In this document: positions 34,704 through 45,239 of the stretch, in pieces
How the letters are laid out: every line of letters begins with the position of its first letter
Position numbering within the stretch: the stretch's first letter is position 1
Assembly (NCBI RefSeq): GCF_900114245.1
Contig: NZ_FOSK01000007.1
Coordinates: forward strand, 1 to 64,000
DNA length: 64,000 nucleotides
Direction of reading: 5' to 3'
From: Pseudovibrio ascidiaceicola
GTDB lineage: Bacteria; Pseudomonadota; Alphaproteobacteria; Rhizobiales; Stappiaceae
Position numbers and translations under genes: made by a program
The notes under the pieces: model-generated
What the model was told of the DNA's origin: nothing
Seen by the model: the letters and a program-made list of their open reading frames with translations, nothing else
Databases searched by the model: none

Positions 34704-37700
34704 ATGACGTTAACTCCGTCCCAAATTGAATGGCTCTCCCAGGCCCAAGGCGGCGTGGAGAACTATGAGGCAGACAGCGAAAACGAAGAGAAGAAGTCCG
34801 CAGAACTGACCAATATTTTAGCCAAATTGGATACAGATAAAGCGGTTATTCACCAAGCTCAGGACTTTCAGATAGAGCTCGCCCGAAGTCCAAATGTGTT
34901 TAAGCGCAAGCTGCAAAAAAGCAAAATGGACTTTATGACGGGCGACATGCAAACCGAGGTCGATTCCTATGCGGATGTGACTTCTGATACGCCTCTCATT
35001 CCTCCTGACAATGTTGATGCACTCAATGCAGCATTCGGCAAGATTCTAGACCGTCAGGCGGAGATGATTGCGGCGAAGAAGAAGGATGGGAAGACACGGC
35101 TTTTCAGCGATGCAGATATCACACGAGAACTTTGGACGCCCCTCGTTCGTGAAGGGATCATTCCATCCAATATCGTTCCGGATAAGTACAGTCAGTTTGT
35201 CCAGATGTTCCAAGGTGCCTCTGAGATTTATGAGGGCAAGCTAGAGCAGCATAGTGAAACGGCCTCCAAGTACGAAGACACGCTTGAGGCTATTGGCTTT
35301 GCGCGTGATGTCGTTTCACTAGCTGGTACTCTTGGTAGCAGCGCACTGACCATCGCCAACTTTGAAGACCAGTCCCGCTCACTGGCCGAAAAACGCGAAA
35401 TTGCAGCCAAACGCCAGGTTTTGAAGGGTAAGCAGGACCAAATTGCTGGTGACCTACGGACCGAGCTCAAGTTGGGCGAAAATACCTCGGATGCGCAAGT
35501 TCTGGAGGCGGCCGCCCAACACGATAAATATGCTTGCCAGATCAAAAGCTACCAGAATGTCGAAGCTGCCCAATCACAGCTTGTTGACCAGTTGATGGGG
35601 CAAAATAAGCTTTATGAAGAAGAAAAAGCTTTACTGACGATGTCTACGTCGCTGCTGGATGGCGGACTTGCCATAGCAGAAAAGGGCATTAAATTTTCAC
35701 AGCAACAAAAGAATGCCAGAAACACACTCGCTTTTGCGCAGGATGCTGCTGATGTCGTTGCAGGTCAACTTAAGCTTGCTTTGGAGGCAACTGGTAAGAC
35801 CTATGAGCACGAAGAACACCAAACCACCGATCAGATTGAATTTGCAGGTGCTGCAGATAAAGATACACTTCAGAACATTTCTTATGCTGCAGGCGCTGTG
35901 AGTGTCGCTATTGAAGCCAACCAAGTTGCGAGGAAGATTGCCTTAGCAACGCAAGCAAAAACGAACAAAGAGCGGGAGAATGCAGTTTTGCAAATTGCTG
36001 GCTCTATCGCTGACTCTCTTGCTGAGGCTTTTTTTGCAGCGGGTGACGTTCAAGGCCATGTCGATACAGGTAAGCAAGATTCTGCACTGACTCTCAAGGA
36101 CGAAAGCAAAGCATATGCCTACGGTGATCCTGGGCCTGGACCTGGAAATGAAAATGACCAGACAGAACTGATTGGTGTTTCCATCAAGGCTTTTTTTGTC
36201 TTAGGCGTCAACACCGGCACTGCTGTTAAAGCACTCAAAGATAAGGATTACAAAGCCTTTTCTGAATCCCTTGTTCTAGGTTTAACGCAGCTAGCTTCTT
36301 CTGCTACCACAGGCCCCCTCGCCGCTATGGCTAAGCCTGACCTTGCTCTCAATACTGACGAGGAAAAGAAAGAACTGAGTGAGCTCTCCGCTCGCGAACT
36401 CATGGATCGGAAGCTTGAGCGATCCGGTTGCACCTTTAAGCGAACAGAACGCGAAGAATTTCTGGATGGTTTTCAAGATCCGCAATACTTGCTCAAGATC
36501 ACGAACAATATGCGTGAGATGCAAGACGCCTTCCGCGAGGCAAACGACAAGAAGAAGATGGATGCTGAAACGGTAAAGCGGACGAACGCTGCCATTCAGA
36601 AATTGGAAGCCAAGAAATCATGGGACGCGCTGGCCGACTTCAAAAAGAAGCAATCCAACAAGAAAGAACGCGAAGAGTTTATGCAAAAACTCGAAGCGGA
36701 TGTGGAAGCAGAAACAAAAGCCTTAAAAAACCTGATCGAGGAGGCTTCCCCTCCTCCTGATCCTGAAGACACGAAGGCTCTTCAGAAATCAATGGAAGCG
36801 GTCGAAAGGTTGATTGCTGACATCAAGGCATCTGAAATGAAGTACAAGCTCATTGAAAAAATTGCCAAGGGCGGCGTTCAGGTTTTGGTTCGTGTTGTTC
36901 CAGCAACGGGTATGGTTGAGGCTTGTCGAAAGCTTGCCTTTGACGCCATCGCATTGGGCAAGAAAGCCGCTGAGGTTGAGAAGTGGCGCAAAAATGTGAA
37001 GATGGCGCAGACAGCAAACTCGCCATATTACCACGCATGTAAAGAACGCCATACACAGGCAGCAGTTCAAGTCAGCCAGAAAACGATTAACACCTTCTTG
37101 TCTATCATCGGTGTGGCCTCAGAGGCAGCACGCTTAGCGGATTCAACGCAAGCCTCTACTGGACTTTCTCTTGCAAAGAACATGGGGCAGGCACTTTCTG
37201 ATTTTGGTTATAAAACTTACGGGCGTGCTAAGGTCGTTTTCGGATGGCGTAAATATCTTGATGCCCGCAAAAACCCAGAGAACCGCAAGAAAGCCCGCGA
37301 GGCGATTGCCTGGAACTCAACGCTTGCCAAGTGTGTGCTTGCCTATGGCATCGTCGAAGAACGCGACCCGATTGCTCAGCAAGTTGGCCGCAACTGTGGG
37401 CTGACCCCTGAGGTACTGGTCTCAAACAGTGACGTTTGTGCCGCGGTGGTGCGGTATTTCGAGACACTTTATAGCGAAGACCCAGTCGTGCTGAGGCGCG
37501 TTCCAAAGGTTGCAAAATGGCATCCTGGCACACCTGACCTGACGCTCAAGAGTTGGTTTAGCTTCAAGCGCGCGGCCTCCACCAAAGCCTATCCTTTGAT
37601 GGCCAAGGAGAGCTGTAAGACACCAGCAATCGAGCAATCTTTAAAGGCATTACACACTTTGTGTGGCGGAGATCCGTTCAACTACCCCTCTGTACGGGAC

Positions 37701-37955
37701 GACATGATCTCCGAAGACAACTGGCAGGAAAAGATACTGACCTATGCTCAAGATGTTCAGAAGCATCTTGAGATTCTTGAACGGGAGTTCAAGGGGTATC
37801 GACCAGTTAATGCCGAACCAACCGACAAGAAGACACAGGCTTGGACGGGTGGCCGATTACATACCGAAATGGTGGAAGTCGCGGACTCCTTACGTGCACA
37901 AGCAACGTTGATCCTCCGCGATGCCAGAGCAGATGTGAAGACTTATAGCCCTTAA
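34704..37955 (+). CDS. Giant helical protein, LTxxQxxW N-terminal motif (giant B)
   Basis: A 1083-aa helical protein, paralogous to the next gene. It starts at ATG 34704 behind GGAG. The N-terminal motif is LTPSQIEWL at 3-11. A conserved block near 130-220 includes DITRELWTPLVREGIIPSN and LEAIGFARDVVSLAG. The middle varies and includes a Gly/Pro loop (GDPGPGPG). A long conserved C-terminal region (about 720-1000) holds AAEVEKWRKNVKMA, ALSDFGYKTYGRAK, KCVLAYGIVEE, GLTPEVLVS and AVVRYFETLYS. Two or three hydrophobic Ala/Gly helices could enter membranes. I know no family for it. Candidate T6SS effector or cargo by position. Confidence 0.85.
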   Translation: MTLTPSQIEWLSQAQGGVENYEADSENEEKKSAELTNILAKLDTDKAVIHQAQDFQIELARSPNVFKRKLQKSKMDFMTGDMQTEVDSYADVTSDTPLIPPDNVDALNAAFGKILDRQAEMIAAKKKDGKTRLFSDADITRELWTPLVREGIIPSNIVPDKYSQFVQMFQGASEIYEGKLEQHSETASKYEDTLEAIGFARDVVSLAGTLGSSALTIANFEDQSRSLAEKREIAAKRQVLKGKQDQIAGDLRTELKLGENTSDAQVLEAAAQHDKYACQIKSYQNVEAAQSQLVDQLMGQNKLYEEEKALLTMSTSLLDGGLAIAEKGIKFSQQQKNARNTLAFAQDAADVVAGQLKLALEATGKTYEHEEHQTTDQIEFAGAADKDTLQNISYAAGAVSVAIEANQVARKIALATQAKTNKERENAVLQIAGSIADSLAEAFFAAGDVQGHVDTGKQDSALTLKDESKAYAYGDPGPGPGNENDQTELIGVSIKAFFVLGVNTGTAVKALKDKDYKAFSESLVLGLTQLASSATTGPLAAMAKPDLALNTDEEKKELSELSARELMDRKLERSGCTFKRTEREEFLDGFQDPQYLLKITNNMREMQDAFREANDKKKMDAETVKRTNAAIQKLEAKKSWDALADFKKKQSNKKEREEFMQKLEADVEAETKALKNLIEEASPPPDPEDTKALQKSMEAVERLIADIKASEMKYKLIEKIAKGGVQVLVRVVPATGMVEACRKLAFDAIALGKKAAEVEKWRKNVKMAQTANSPYYHACKERHTQAAVQVSQKTINTFLSIIGVASEAARLADSTQASTGLSLAKNMGQALSDFGYKTYGRAKVVFGWRKYLDARKNPENRKKAREAIAWNSTLAKCVLAYGIVEERDPIAQQVGRNCGLTPEVLVSNSDVCAAVVRYFETLYSEDPVVLRRVPKVAKWHPGTPDLTLKSWFSFKRAASTKAYPLMAKESCKTPAIEQSLKALHTLCGGDPFNYPSVRDDMISEDNWQEKILTYAQDVQKHLEILEREFKGYRPVNAEPTDKKTQAWTGGRLHTEMVEVADSLRAQATLILRDARADVKTYSP

Positions 37956-37985
37956 ACCGTTCTCCTGAACACGTTGGAGTTTGTC

Positions 37986-40900
37986 ATGCCCCTTACCGCA
38001 AAACAGCTCGATTGGCTCAAAACAGCGCAACAAGGCGCCGGCACATTTGAACAGAATGCCGAACGTGTTGCAGCCAAGGCTGGACGATTAAATGACATCA
38101 TGACCAAGCTGGATGGAGATAAAGAAACCATTCGCGAGGCACAAAACTTTGAAGTAACGCTGGCCCGGAATGAAAAATGGTTCAAGCTGCCCGGCTCCGG
38201 AACAAAGATGCCCTGGATGACTGGGGATATGCAGACCGAAGTTGATACCCGTGCCGATATTCGAGCTGATAGCGGGGAGATCAATGCTGATACGTTAAAG
38301 AAGCTCAATGCATCTTTTGAACGCATTCTGGCCCGGCAGGCCGAAATGCTGGCAGCCAAGGATAAAGATGGCAAAGAGATGTTCTCAGAAGCGGACATCA
38401 CGCGCGAACTCTGGACACCACTGGTTCGTGAAGGGATTATCCCATCGAACCTAGTCCCTTCCCGCTACAGTCAGTTTGAGAAGATGTTCAAGGGTGGTGC
38501 CAAGATTTATGAGCAAAAACTCGAAGAGCATAGCGAGACTGCTTCTAAACACGAAAACGCACTTGAAGCCATTGGTTTTGCACGCGATGTGGTGACACTC
38601 GCCTCCTCTATCGGATCCAATGCGATTACCTTGGCCAACCTGAACACGGTTGCTGGTGACGCACCAGACAAAGACCAGATTTCCGCCAAGCAGGAAGTCC
38701 TGAACAACCAGAAAGGTCAAGTTACTGGTGATTTGCGGAAGTCTCTTGGCATGGATGCGAATGCGAGCTCAGAGGATGTTATCAAAGCAGCGAAAGATGC
38801 TGGGCAATATGGAGATCAACTTCAAAAGGTAACCAACATCGATTCAGCTTTGAATTCACTGGGCGACAATCTCTCGAAAGATGCCAACTGGGTGGCTGAA
38901 CAACGTGCGTTGTTTACCGCAACCACCACATTGCTTGATACCGGTCTTGCAGCTGCCGAAAAAGGGATTGTCTTCTCAGAGCAGAAAGGCAAAACAGCGG
39001 CCGATAAGCTGAGCTTTGCGAATGAAGCTGGTGAGATGATCGGTGAGGAAATCAAAAAAGTTCTCTCCGCTGGTGCAGCTTTTGACAAATCCGCCTCAGA
39101 TCGCAAAGGGGAAGATGATCACGGCAATATTTTTGAGGGTGTTTCTGGCCTGATTGATGTTGCGATGGCAGGTGGACGCGTTTCAGAGAAGATTTTGCAG
39201 GCTACACAAGCCCCTGACAAAGACGCCAAGCAAGAAGCCGTGATGTCCATCATCGGGACCTTGGCAGACTCCCTCTCTACGGCGATTTCATCAGGTTCAC
39301 AGTTGAGCGGTACTGAATCCACTACTCCTGAAATTGTTGGTGAAGCGCTTAAAGCTGCGATGATTGCAACGACTGATGCGGGCACAGCAACAAAAGCGTT
39401 GATTGATGGCGACTATCAAGCCTTTGCTGAAGCCCTTACAGGAGGTTTGGCAAACCTTGCCAGTGCTACTGGATCTGATGCCATTGGTGATGCCATTACG
39501 GGTAAGATTCAGCCGGATCAAGGTGAGCTGACTGAAGAAGGCGAAGCTGAAACTGAAGGTCTGACACCGCAGCAAATTCTTGAGAAAAAGTTGAAACTTG
39601 CTGGTCCAAGCGCTGGTGTACAGAGCGTTGAGAAGAGCATGGAGCTTCTTTCTGACGATGACATCATGGCAAATGTCAACGCCCTGCTGACTGGCGGTCT
39701 CGATAAGTTTAAAAAGCCGGGACGTGATGAGAAAGACGCTGAAATCGTCAAGAAGAATACAGCGGCTGCGCTGAAAAAGATCGAAGAAGGAAAAACAGGC
39801 AATGCGCTTGCTAGTCTGAAGGAAAAGCTTGCCGATCCCAAAGAGCGCAAAGCTTATATGGATGAAATTGAGAAGGCTGCAGATGAAGAGCACAAAGCTC
39901 TGCAAGACCTCATTGCGGAGGCTTCCTCACCGGATGACCCCAATGATGAAGAGGCTGTCGAGAAGTCTTTGAAGGCCATCGACATCCTGCTTGCTGATAT
40001 CAAAGCCTCTCAAATGAAGATCAAGATGATCGAAACCATTGCAAATGGTGGTGTGAAAGCAGTTACCACAATCTTCCCCGCGACTGGCCTTGCTGAAGCA
40101 ATCAGAAAGTTGACCATGGATGCGATTGCGCTGGCGAAGAAATCTGCTGAGGTCGAGAAATGGCGTAAGAACGTCAATATGGCTGAAGCGAGTAACTCGG
40201 TCTACTACCATGCCATCAAAGAACGGCACACGCAGGCTGCCATTCAGGTAAGCCAAAAAACGCTGAACACCTTCTTCTCCGTTGTGGGTGTTGCTGCCGA
40301 GATTGCCCGCTTGGCGGATGCGACACAGGCCTCAGCCGGGATATCTGCAGGCATGAACATGGGCCGCGCACTTTCTGATTTCGGTTACAAAACCTATGGA
40401 CGTGCAAAGATTATCTATGGTTGGAAGAAGTATCAGGAAGCGCGGATGGATCCTGCAAACCGTAAGGCTGCACGTGCTGCAATTGCGGGAAACTCCACGC
40501 TTGCCAAGTGCGTGCTCGCTTACGGTATCGTAGAAGAAAAGGACCCTATTGCCCGTCAGGTTGGTCGGAACAGCGGTTTGACGCCAGAGGTGTTGGTTTC
40601 CAGCACGGATGTATGTTCCGCCGTGGTGCGATACTTCGAGACGCTTTACAGCGATGATCCTGTGGTGCTGCGCCGTGTTCCAAAGGTGGAGAATTGGCAT
40701 CCTTGCACGCCTGATCTGACCCTGAAATCCTGGTTCTTGTTCAAGAAGGCGGCGACCACGCACGCCTATCCGCGAATGTCCAAAGACAGCTGTTTGACGC
40801 CAAATATCGACAGTTCCATCAAGGAACTGCATAAGCTTTGTAATGGTGATCCATTCAACTACCCAGAGGTTCGCGATGAGCAACTGAGCAAGCCGGATGG

Positions 40901-41132
40901 TATGAAGGCCGTGTTTGATTATGCCACTCAGGTCGACACAGAATTGAGTAATCTGAAGAAATCTCTGGACGCCTATTCCCCCGTGACGGATAAGCCGGAG
41001 AACCCAAAAATTGAGAAGTGGTCAGCCGGACAACGTCATTCTGAGATGGAGGCTGTTGTTGATGCGATGTCAGCTCAGATCGAGCTCGTGCATCGTGAAA
41101 TCACAGCGGATCTGCAGCTCTATAAAACCTGA
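37986..41132 (+). CDS. Giant helical protein, tandem paralogue (giant C)
   Basis: A 1048-aa protein, start ATG 37986 with GGAG upstream, 30 bp after giant B. The N-terminal motif is LTAKQLDWL at 3-11. It shares with giant B the block DITRELWTPLVREGIIPSN, the HSETASK-LEAIGFARDVV region, and a long C-terminal region in which most residues agree (KERHTQAAIQVSQKTLNTFF, GYKTYGRAK, NSTLAKCVLAYGIVEE, DPVVLRRVPKV). The middle third diverges. Conserved cysteines occur in the C-terminal part. A two-way terminator follows, so this is the last gene of the T6SS unit. Confidence 0.85.
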   Translation: MPLTAKQLDWLKTAQQGAGTFEQNAERVAAKAGRLNDIMTKLDGDKETIREAQNFEVTLARNEKWFKLPGSGTKMPWMTGDMQTEVDTRADIRADSGEINADTLKKLNASFERILARQAEMLAAKDKDGKEMFSEADITRELWTPLVREGIIPSNLVPSRYSQFEKMFKGGAKIYEQKLEEHSETASKHENALEAIGFARDVVTLASSIGSNAITLANLNTVAGDAPDKDQISAKQEVLNNQKGQVTGDLRKSLGMDANASSEDVIKAAKDAGQYGDQLQKVTNIDSALNSLGDNLSKDANWVAEQRALFTATTTLLDTGLAAAEKGIVFSEQKGKTAADKLSFANEAGEMIGEEIKKVLSAGAAFDKSASDRKGEDDHGNIFEGVSGLIDVAMAGGRVSEKILQATQAPDKDAKQEAVMSIIGTLADSLSTAISSGSQLSGTESTTPEIVGEALKAAMIATTDAGTATKALIDGDYQAFAEALTGGLANLASATGSDAIGDAITGKIQPDQGELTEEGEAETEGLTPQQILEKKLKLAGPSAGVQSVEKSMELLSDDDIMANVNALLTGGLDKFKKPGRDEKDAEIVKKNTAAALKKIEEGKTGNALASLKEKLADPKERKAYMDEIEKAADEEHKALQDLIAEASSPDDPNDEEAVEKSLKAIDILLADIKASQMKIKMIETIANGGVKAVTTIFPATGLAEAIRKLTMDAIALAKKSAEVEKWRKNVNMAEASNSVYYHAIKERHTQAAIQVSQKTLNTFFSVVGVAAEIARLADATQASAGISAGMNMGRALSDFGYKTYGRAKIIYGWKKYQEARMDPANRKAARAAIAGNSTLAKCVLAYGIVEEKDPIARQVGRNSGLTPEVLVSSTDVCSAVVRYFETLYSDDPVVLRRVPKVENWHPCTPDLTLKSWFLFKKAATTHAYPRMSKDSCLTPNIDSSIKELHKLCNGDPFNYPEVRDEQLSKPDGMKAVFDYATQVDTELSNLKKSLDAYSPVTDKPENPKIEKWSAGQRHSEMEAVVDAMSAQIELVHREITADLQLYKT

Positions 41133-41154
41133 GCTAGCCAACAACCTAAGCAGT

Positions 41155-41193
41155 AAAAAACCGGTCTGAACATTCAGGCCGGTTCTTTTATTT
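41155..41193. terminator. Bidirectional terminator at the end of the T6SS locus
   Basis: AACCGG and CCGGTT arms with an inner CTGAA/TTCAG pairing form a hairpin at about 41159-41184. It is flanked by AAAAAA on the left and CTTTTATTT on the right, so it can stop both the plus-strand T6SS unit and the convergent minus-strand gene at 41214. Confidence 0.8.
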
Positions 41194-41213
41194 CAGAGCG
41201 CTGTAAGCGATTG

Positions 41214-42302
41214 TCAGAAACGTTTGAGGAACCGCATGAGGACTGGCCAATGATCACTGGCGCCCTGATTGTTGTCAGGATTAAAACGCTTCGGGCGCAC
41301 TCTGTTTCTTGCATCCTGTGCATACTGGCTTGGGTGCGTGACGACTGTGTGGAAGCTACCCAGATCAGCAAACCAGGTGCTGTTGCTGTCTTTGTCTGGG
41401 CGCAATGCGTTGGATACGAGGATCATATCCAAGAATGACCAGCTCTGGTCTTTGTAATAAAATGCGCTGCCTGGGGCTGCACAACCAACAATCTCAGGCG
41501 GATAACTCCAGCGCCCTTCCCTTGCCAAGGCCTGAAACTCACCATTTTGAACATCCGTGCAGTTGAAGTTAAAATCACCCGCAGCAACAACGTTTGCGTC
41601 TTCAGGAAGCTTTGCGCGTTCTTTATTCAGCACTTCCATTGCATCCTTGCGGCATTGATAGGCAGCACCTGATGGAAAGTGAACGCCGAAGACATACATT
41701 GTTTCGCCGTCTGGCATCTCAAACTGTGCTTTCACGATATCGCGCGTTGGTTTGCAATCGTGGGGGTTGTCACCGTCTTCACCAAACACCTTGATTGTCT
41801 CAGGCTCCCCCTTCAGCGGCAAGCGTGAGATGATACCAACATCAATACCGCGATTGTGCACGTTGTCAGAGCTATCCAATTGAACAATTGAGGTATAGTC
41901 CAAACCCGCCAGTGCTTTGCCGACAAGATCATCCAGAACCTGTTTGTTTTCCGTTTCAGGTAAAATCAATATATCTGGCGTTTCCGGGAAAGAACGAATG
42001 ACAGCCCCCAGTGTCATCAGTTTTTGCTTGTAGCTCTCTTCCCCCCAGTTCAGCTCAATGCATTGTTTGTAGTAATGGGAGCCTTTATCGTTATAGCTCT
42101 CGCAAGCATCCTCATGATCCTGACCACGGGCTTCTTTTGCTTCTTTGGAAAGATAAGTATCGTCTTGCGGGTTGTTCTTATCATCAATGGTGTCAAAGAG
42201 ATTTTGAACGTTGTAACTGACGATCGTAACCGGTTTGTCTTGAGCGAAGGCCGCTGGCATCGCCAAACCAATGATCGTTGCACCCAGTAACAAGGATTTC
42301 AT
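41214..42302 (-). CDS. Secreted endonuclease/exonuclease/phosphatase-fold protein
   Basis: A 362-aa protein with a cleavable signal peptide (MKSLLLGATIIGLAMPAAFA, cut before Q21). Core motifs of the EEP fold are visible: VSYNVQNLFD near 28-37, a catalytic-type ILPETEN, HFPSG, AAGDFNFN, and the closing GASDHWPVL with the Asp-His pair. Such periplasmic enzymes cut DNA, RNA or phosphoesters; the exact substrate is unknown. It stands alone, separated by terminators from the T6SS locus and from sdaA. Confidence 0.88.
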   Translation of the reverse strand: MKSLLLGATIIGLAMPAAFAQDKPVTIVSYNVQNLFDTIDDKNNPQDDTYLSKEAKEARGQDHEDACESYNDKGSHYYKQCIELNWGEESYKQKLMTLGAVIRSFPETPDILILPETENKQVLDDLVGKALAGLDYTSIVQLDSSDNVHNRGIDVGIISRLPLKGEPETIKVFGEDGDNPHDCKPTRDIVKAQFEMPDGETMYVFGVHFPSGAAYQCRKDAMEVLNKERAKLPEDANVVAAGDFNFNCTDVQNGEFQALAREGRWSYPPEIVGCAAPGSAFYYKDQSWSFLDMILVSNALRPDKDSNSTWFADLGSFHTVVTHPSQYAQDARNRVRPKRFNPDNNQGASDHWPVLMRFLKRF

Positions 42303-42405
42303 GGGTTTCTCCCTTTTTTTCTTTTGGGAGTACCAAACATGGGTTAGTGCCCCGTTCCGAGTGCTCTTGCAGTTTTAAGTGTTTCTGCAAAATGGCGAAG
42401 TAAAA

Positions 42406-42434
42406 CAAAAAAAGCTGACCCGAAGGCCAGCTTT
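42406..42434 (-). terminator. Terminator after sdaA
   Basis: Read on the minus strand, AAAGCTG-G-CC-TTCG-GG-T-CAGCTTT forms a stable tetraloop hairpin followed by a T-run. It lies 27 bp after the sdaA stop. Confidence 0.8.
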
Positions 42435-42460
42435 CATATTTCAAGCATGTTAGTTGTTGC

Positions 42461-43831
42461 TTATTCCGCCGCAACTGGCACCACTTTAAGCGCAAGACCA
42501 CCTTGTGAGGTTTCTCTGTATTTTGCCAGCATATCCTTGCCGGTCTCATACATGGTCGCGATGACTTTATCGAGCGAAACGCATGGATCCGAGTTTCTGC
42601 GCATCGCCATGCGTGTTGCGTTGATCGCTTTAACAGAAGCTATCGCATTGCGCTCGATGCAGGGCACCTGAACCTGTCCGAGAACTGGGTCGCATGTGAG
42701 GCCCAGATTGTGTTCCATGCCAATTTCAGCTGCAATGCAGACCTGAGCTGGGCTCGCGCCCAAAAGTTCAGCAAGACCAGCTGCTGCCATTGAGCAAGCA
42801 ACACCAACTTCGCCCTGACAACCAACTTCTGCTCCGGAGATGGATGCATTGGTCTTATACAGCGCTCCAATGGCGCCTGAAGCGAGGAAGAACTTTGTGT
42901 AGTGTTCTGGCTCAAGACGTTCGATAAACTTGTCATAGTACGCGAGAACCGCAGGAATGATGCCTGCAGCACCGTTGGTTGGCGCTGTTACAACACGGCC
43001 ACCAGCTGCGTTTTCTTCAGATATGGCCAGTGCGAACATGTTGACCCAATCAACCGTTGCCATTGGATCGTTGCTGCTGCGCTCTGTTGCCGTCAACTGA
43101 CGGCGTAGTGCCGCTGCACGACGTGGGACTTTGAGTGGGCCAGCGAGCAGACCTTCTGTGTTGCTGCCACGCTCAATACCATCGCGCATCACATTCCAGA
43201 CACGACTAAAGCTCTCACGCAGTTCTGTTTCACTACGGAATGCTTTTTCGTTTTCCAGAACAAGCGCGGAAATGCTCATACCGTTTTGGCGGCAATGCTC
43301 CAGCAATTCTGAAGCGTATTTGTATGGGTAAGGCACTGAAACTTCATTTTCTGAAGCTTTGCCAAAATTCTCTTCATCCACGATGAAACCACCGCCGATG
43401 GAATAATAGGTTTTGGAGAAGATTTTTTCTCCACCTGCAAAGGCATGGATGGACATGCCGTTTTCGTGCAACTCAAGTGCTGGACGGTTGAATGTGATTG
43501 CATCACTTGGGAAGTCAACTACATGGCAATGCATGCCAACCGGGAGGCGGCCGGTTTGTTCTACTCGCTGGATGAACTCAGGAATGCTGTCAATATCAAC
43601 GGTTTCCGGAGAGTTGCCACCAAGCCCCATAATAATTGCTGTGTCTGTGTGGTGGCCTTTGCCTGTCAGAGACAGAGAGCCATAAATGTCGACTGCAATA
43701 CGCGTCACATCACGCAGTTTATCCTGAGCACGCAGGCTATCAATGAACTGCTTTGCCGCTTTCATAGGCCCGACTGTGTGGGAGCTGGATGGACCTACAC
43801 CGATTTTGAAGATGTCAAAAACGCTGAACAT
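42461..43831 (-). CDS. sdaA: L-serine ammonia-lyase (iron-sulfur type)
   Basis: A 456-aa single-chain enzyme turning L-serine into pyruvate and ammonia. The N-terminal beta domain starts [20 protein letters not shown], and the alpha domain has [15 protein letters not shown] and the 4Fe-4S cysteine pattern C-x41-C-x10-C ending in [10 protein letters not shown]. This matches SdaA/SdaB. It follows sdaC on the same strand, with a terminator-like hairpin between the two, giving a transport-plus-deamination unit for serine use. Confidence 0.95.
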   Translation of the reverse strand: MFSVFDIFKIGVGPSSSHTVGPMKAAKQFIDSLRAQDKLRDVTRIAVDIYGSLSLTGKGHHTDTAIIMGLGGNSPETVDIDSIPEFIQRVEQTGRLPVGMHCHVVDFPSDAITFNRPALELHENGMSIHAFAGGEKIFSKTYYSIGGGFIVDEENFGKASENEVSVPYPYKYASELLEHCRQNGMSISALVLENEKAFRSETELRESFSRVWNVMRDGIERGSNTEGLLAGPLKVPRRAAALRRQLTATERSSNDPMATVDWVNMFALAISEENAAGGRVVTAPTNGAAGIIPAVLAYYDKFIERLEPEHYTKFFLASGAIGALYKTNASISGAEVGCQGEVGVACSMAAAGLAELLGASPAQVCIAAEIGMEHNLGLTCDPVLGQVQVPCIERNAIASVKAINATRMAMRRNSDPCVSLDKVIATMYETGKDMLAKYRETSQGGLALKVVPVAAE

Positions 43832-43851
43832 AACGTGAACCTCAGTGGGAG

Positions 43852-43880
43852 AGAAAAACCGGTGTCCGAAGACACCGGTT
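43852..43880 (-). terminator. Hairpin between sdaC and sdaA
   Basis: AACCGGTGTC and GACACCGGTT pair perfectly over 10 bp around a 4-base loop, followed on the minus strand by TTTTTCTC. It can attenuate read-through from sdaC into sdaA, so sdaA may be expressed at a lower level or from its own promoter. Confidence 0.75.
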
Positions 43881-43901
43881 CATTTTTGTTAGTCGGCCTT
43901 C

Positions 43902-45179
43902 TTAGAAGAGGCCTTTTACGATCGCGGAGATTGCGACAATGCCCATGATGGTGATGAAGATGTTGGACAGCGCGCCGTCGTACTTCTTCATGCTTGGGAC
44001 TTTTTTGATTGCGTACATTGGCATCAGGAACAGGATTGCTGCGATGAACGGAGCACCCAGAGATTCAATCATGCCAAGAACGGATGGGTTGATAACTGCA
44101 ACACCCCAGACGGAGAAGAAGAAGAATGCAACAAGCAGTGTGTTGAATTTCTTTTCACCCAGGCCTTCGACAGCTTTTGGAGCTGCTTTTTTAGCAATGC
44201 CTGCAAGACCTTCTTTTGCGCCAAGGTAGTGGCCGAAGAAGGAGGAGAAGATTGCAAGGAACGCAACCAGTGGACCCATGAAGGAGATCAGCGGGCTGTC
44301 AAACACGTTTGCAAGGTAAGACAGGACTGGCAGGTTCTGCTGTTTTGCTTCCATGAGCTGTTCTGGTGTCAGTGCGAGAACGCAGCTGAATACGAAGAAC
44401 ATTACGAAACCGAGGAGCATCACAGATGCGCGTTTCAAGATGATGTCGGACTTTGCAACTGCATTATCGCCATGTGCTTCACGCTGAGCCAGAGCCATGG
44501 AGGAGACGGCTGGGCTGTGGTTGAAGGAGAAGATAAGCATTGGAATGGTGAGGTACACCACTGTCAGCAAAGTGCCGGTTTCTGGGATCATATCGAAGCT
44601 CATCGCTTCAAACGACCAGGATGGGATCAGATATACAGACATACCGAACAGGATGATCACCAGCGGGTACACCAGAAGCTCAGTTGCGACGAGCATCAGG
44701 CGGCGACCAAGGATCATCACGCCCATCATCATTGCAACGAGAATACCAGAGAGGAGCCAGCGTGGAACCGCAGGCATTGCCAACTGGTTGACGATGAAGC
44801 TGTCGATGGTGTTGGTAATCGCGTTACCGTAGATCAACACGATTGGGTAAATCGCGAAGAAATAGAAGAAGGTAATCAGCAGGCCAGCTGCTTTTCCAAA
44901 GTGTTCTTCAACCACGTCTGTGATGTCTGCGTCTTTGTTCTTGGAGGAAAGAACAAAGCGAGCTAATGCGCGGTGAGAGAAGTAGGTCATTGGACCTACG
45001 AGAGCTGCGATCAGGATCAGCGGCCAGAAGCCTTCAAGACCTGCACGGATTGGAAGAAACAGAACACCGGCACCGACGGCGGTACCGAACATGGACAAAG
45101 ACCAGGTAAGATCTTCTTTTGTATATTTAACCGTTTCTTTCGGGGCGACTTCGACTTCGGTCGCATTGATGCTTGACAT
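43902..45179 (-). CDS. sdaC: Serine transporter of the HAAAP family
   Basis: A 425-aa inner-membrane amino-acid:proton symporter with about 11 helices. The segments [20 protein letters not shown] and [20 protein letters not shown] are characteristic of SdaC/TdcC-type transporters. The frame can extend to GTG 45203, but ATG 45179 gives the normal family N-terminus ([11 protein letters not shown]). It is upstream of sdaA, which supports serine as the substrate. Confidence 0.92.
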   Translation of the reverse strand: MSSINATEVEVAPKETVKYTKEDLTWSLSMFGTAVGAGVLFLPIRAGLEGFWPLILIAALVGPMTYFSHRALARFVLSSKNKDADITDVVEEHFGKAAGLLITFFYFFAIYPIVLIYGNAITNTIDSFIVNQLAMPAVPRWLLSGILVAMMMGVMILGRRLMLVATELLVYPLVIILFGMSVYLIPSWSFEAMSFDMIPETGTLLTVVYLTIPMLIFSFNHSPAVSSMALAQREAHGDNAVAKSDIILKRASVMLLGFVMFFVFSCVLALTPEQLMEAKQQNLPVLSYLANVFDSPLISFMGPLVAFLAIFSSFFGHYLGAKEGLAGIAKKAAPKAVEGLGEKKFNTLLVAFFFFSVWGVAVINPSVLGMIESLGAPFIAAILFLMPMYAIKKVPSMKKYDGALSNIFITIMGIVAISAIVKGLF

Positions 45180-45211
45180 TTCTTTTATATCCCCATGTGC
45201 CACTCATGTGC

Positions 45212-45239
45212 CCTAGGAGAATTTCCCAATCTCTCTAGG
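45212..45239 (-). repeat. Leader hairpin before sdaC
   Basis: On the minus strand, CCTAG-A-GAGA and TCTC-CTAGG form a 9-bp stem with one bulge, about 35 bp before the sdaC ATG. It may fold in the leader RNA or act as an operator. Confidence 0.35.

Noticed and set aside
39297-39905. 202-codon frame antisense to giant C
   Set aside because: Shadow of a long coding region; no ribosome site or domain.
44229-44966. 245-codon frame antisense to sdaC
   Set aside because: His/Asp/Glu-rich complement of a membrane protein gene, a common artefact.
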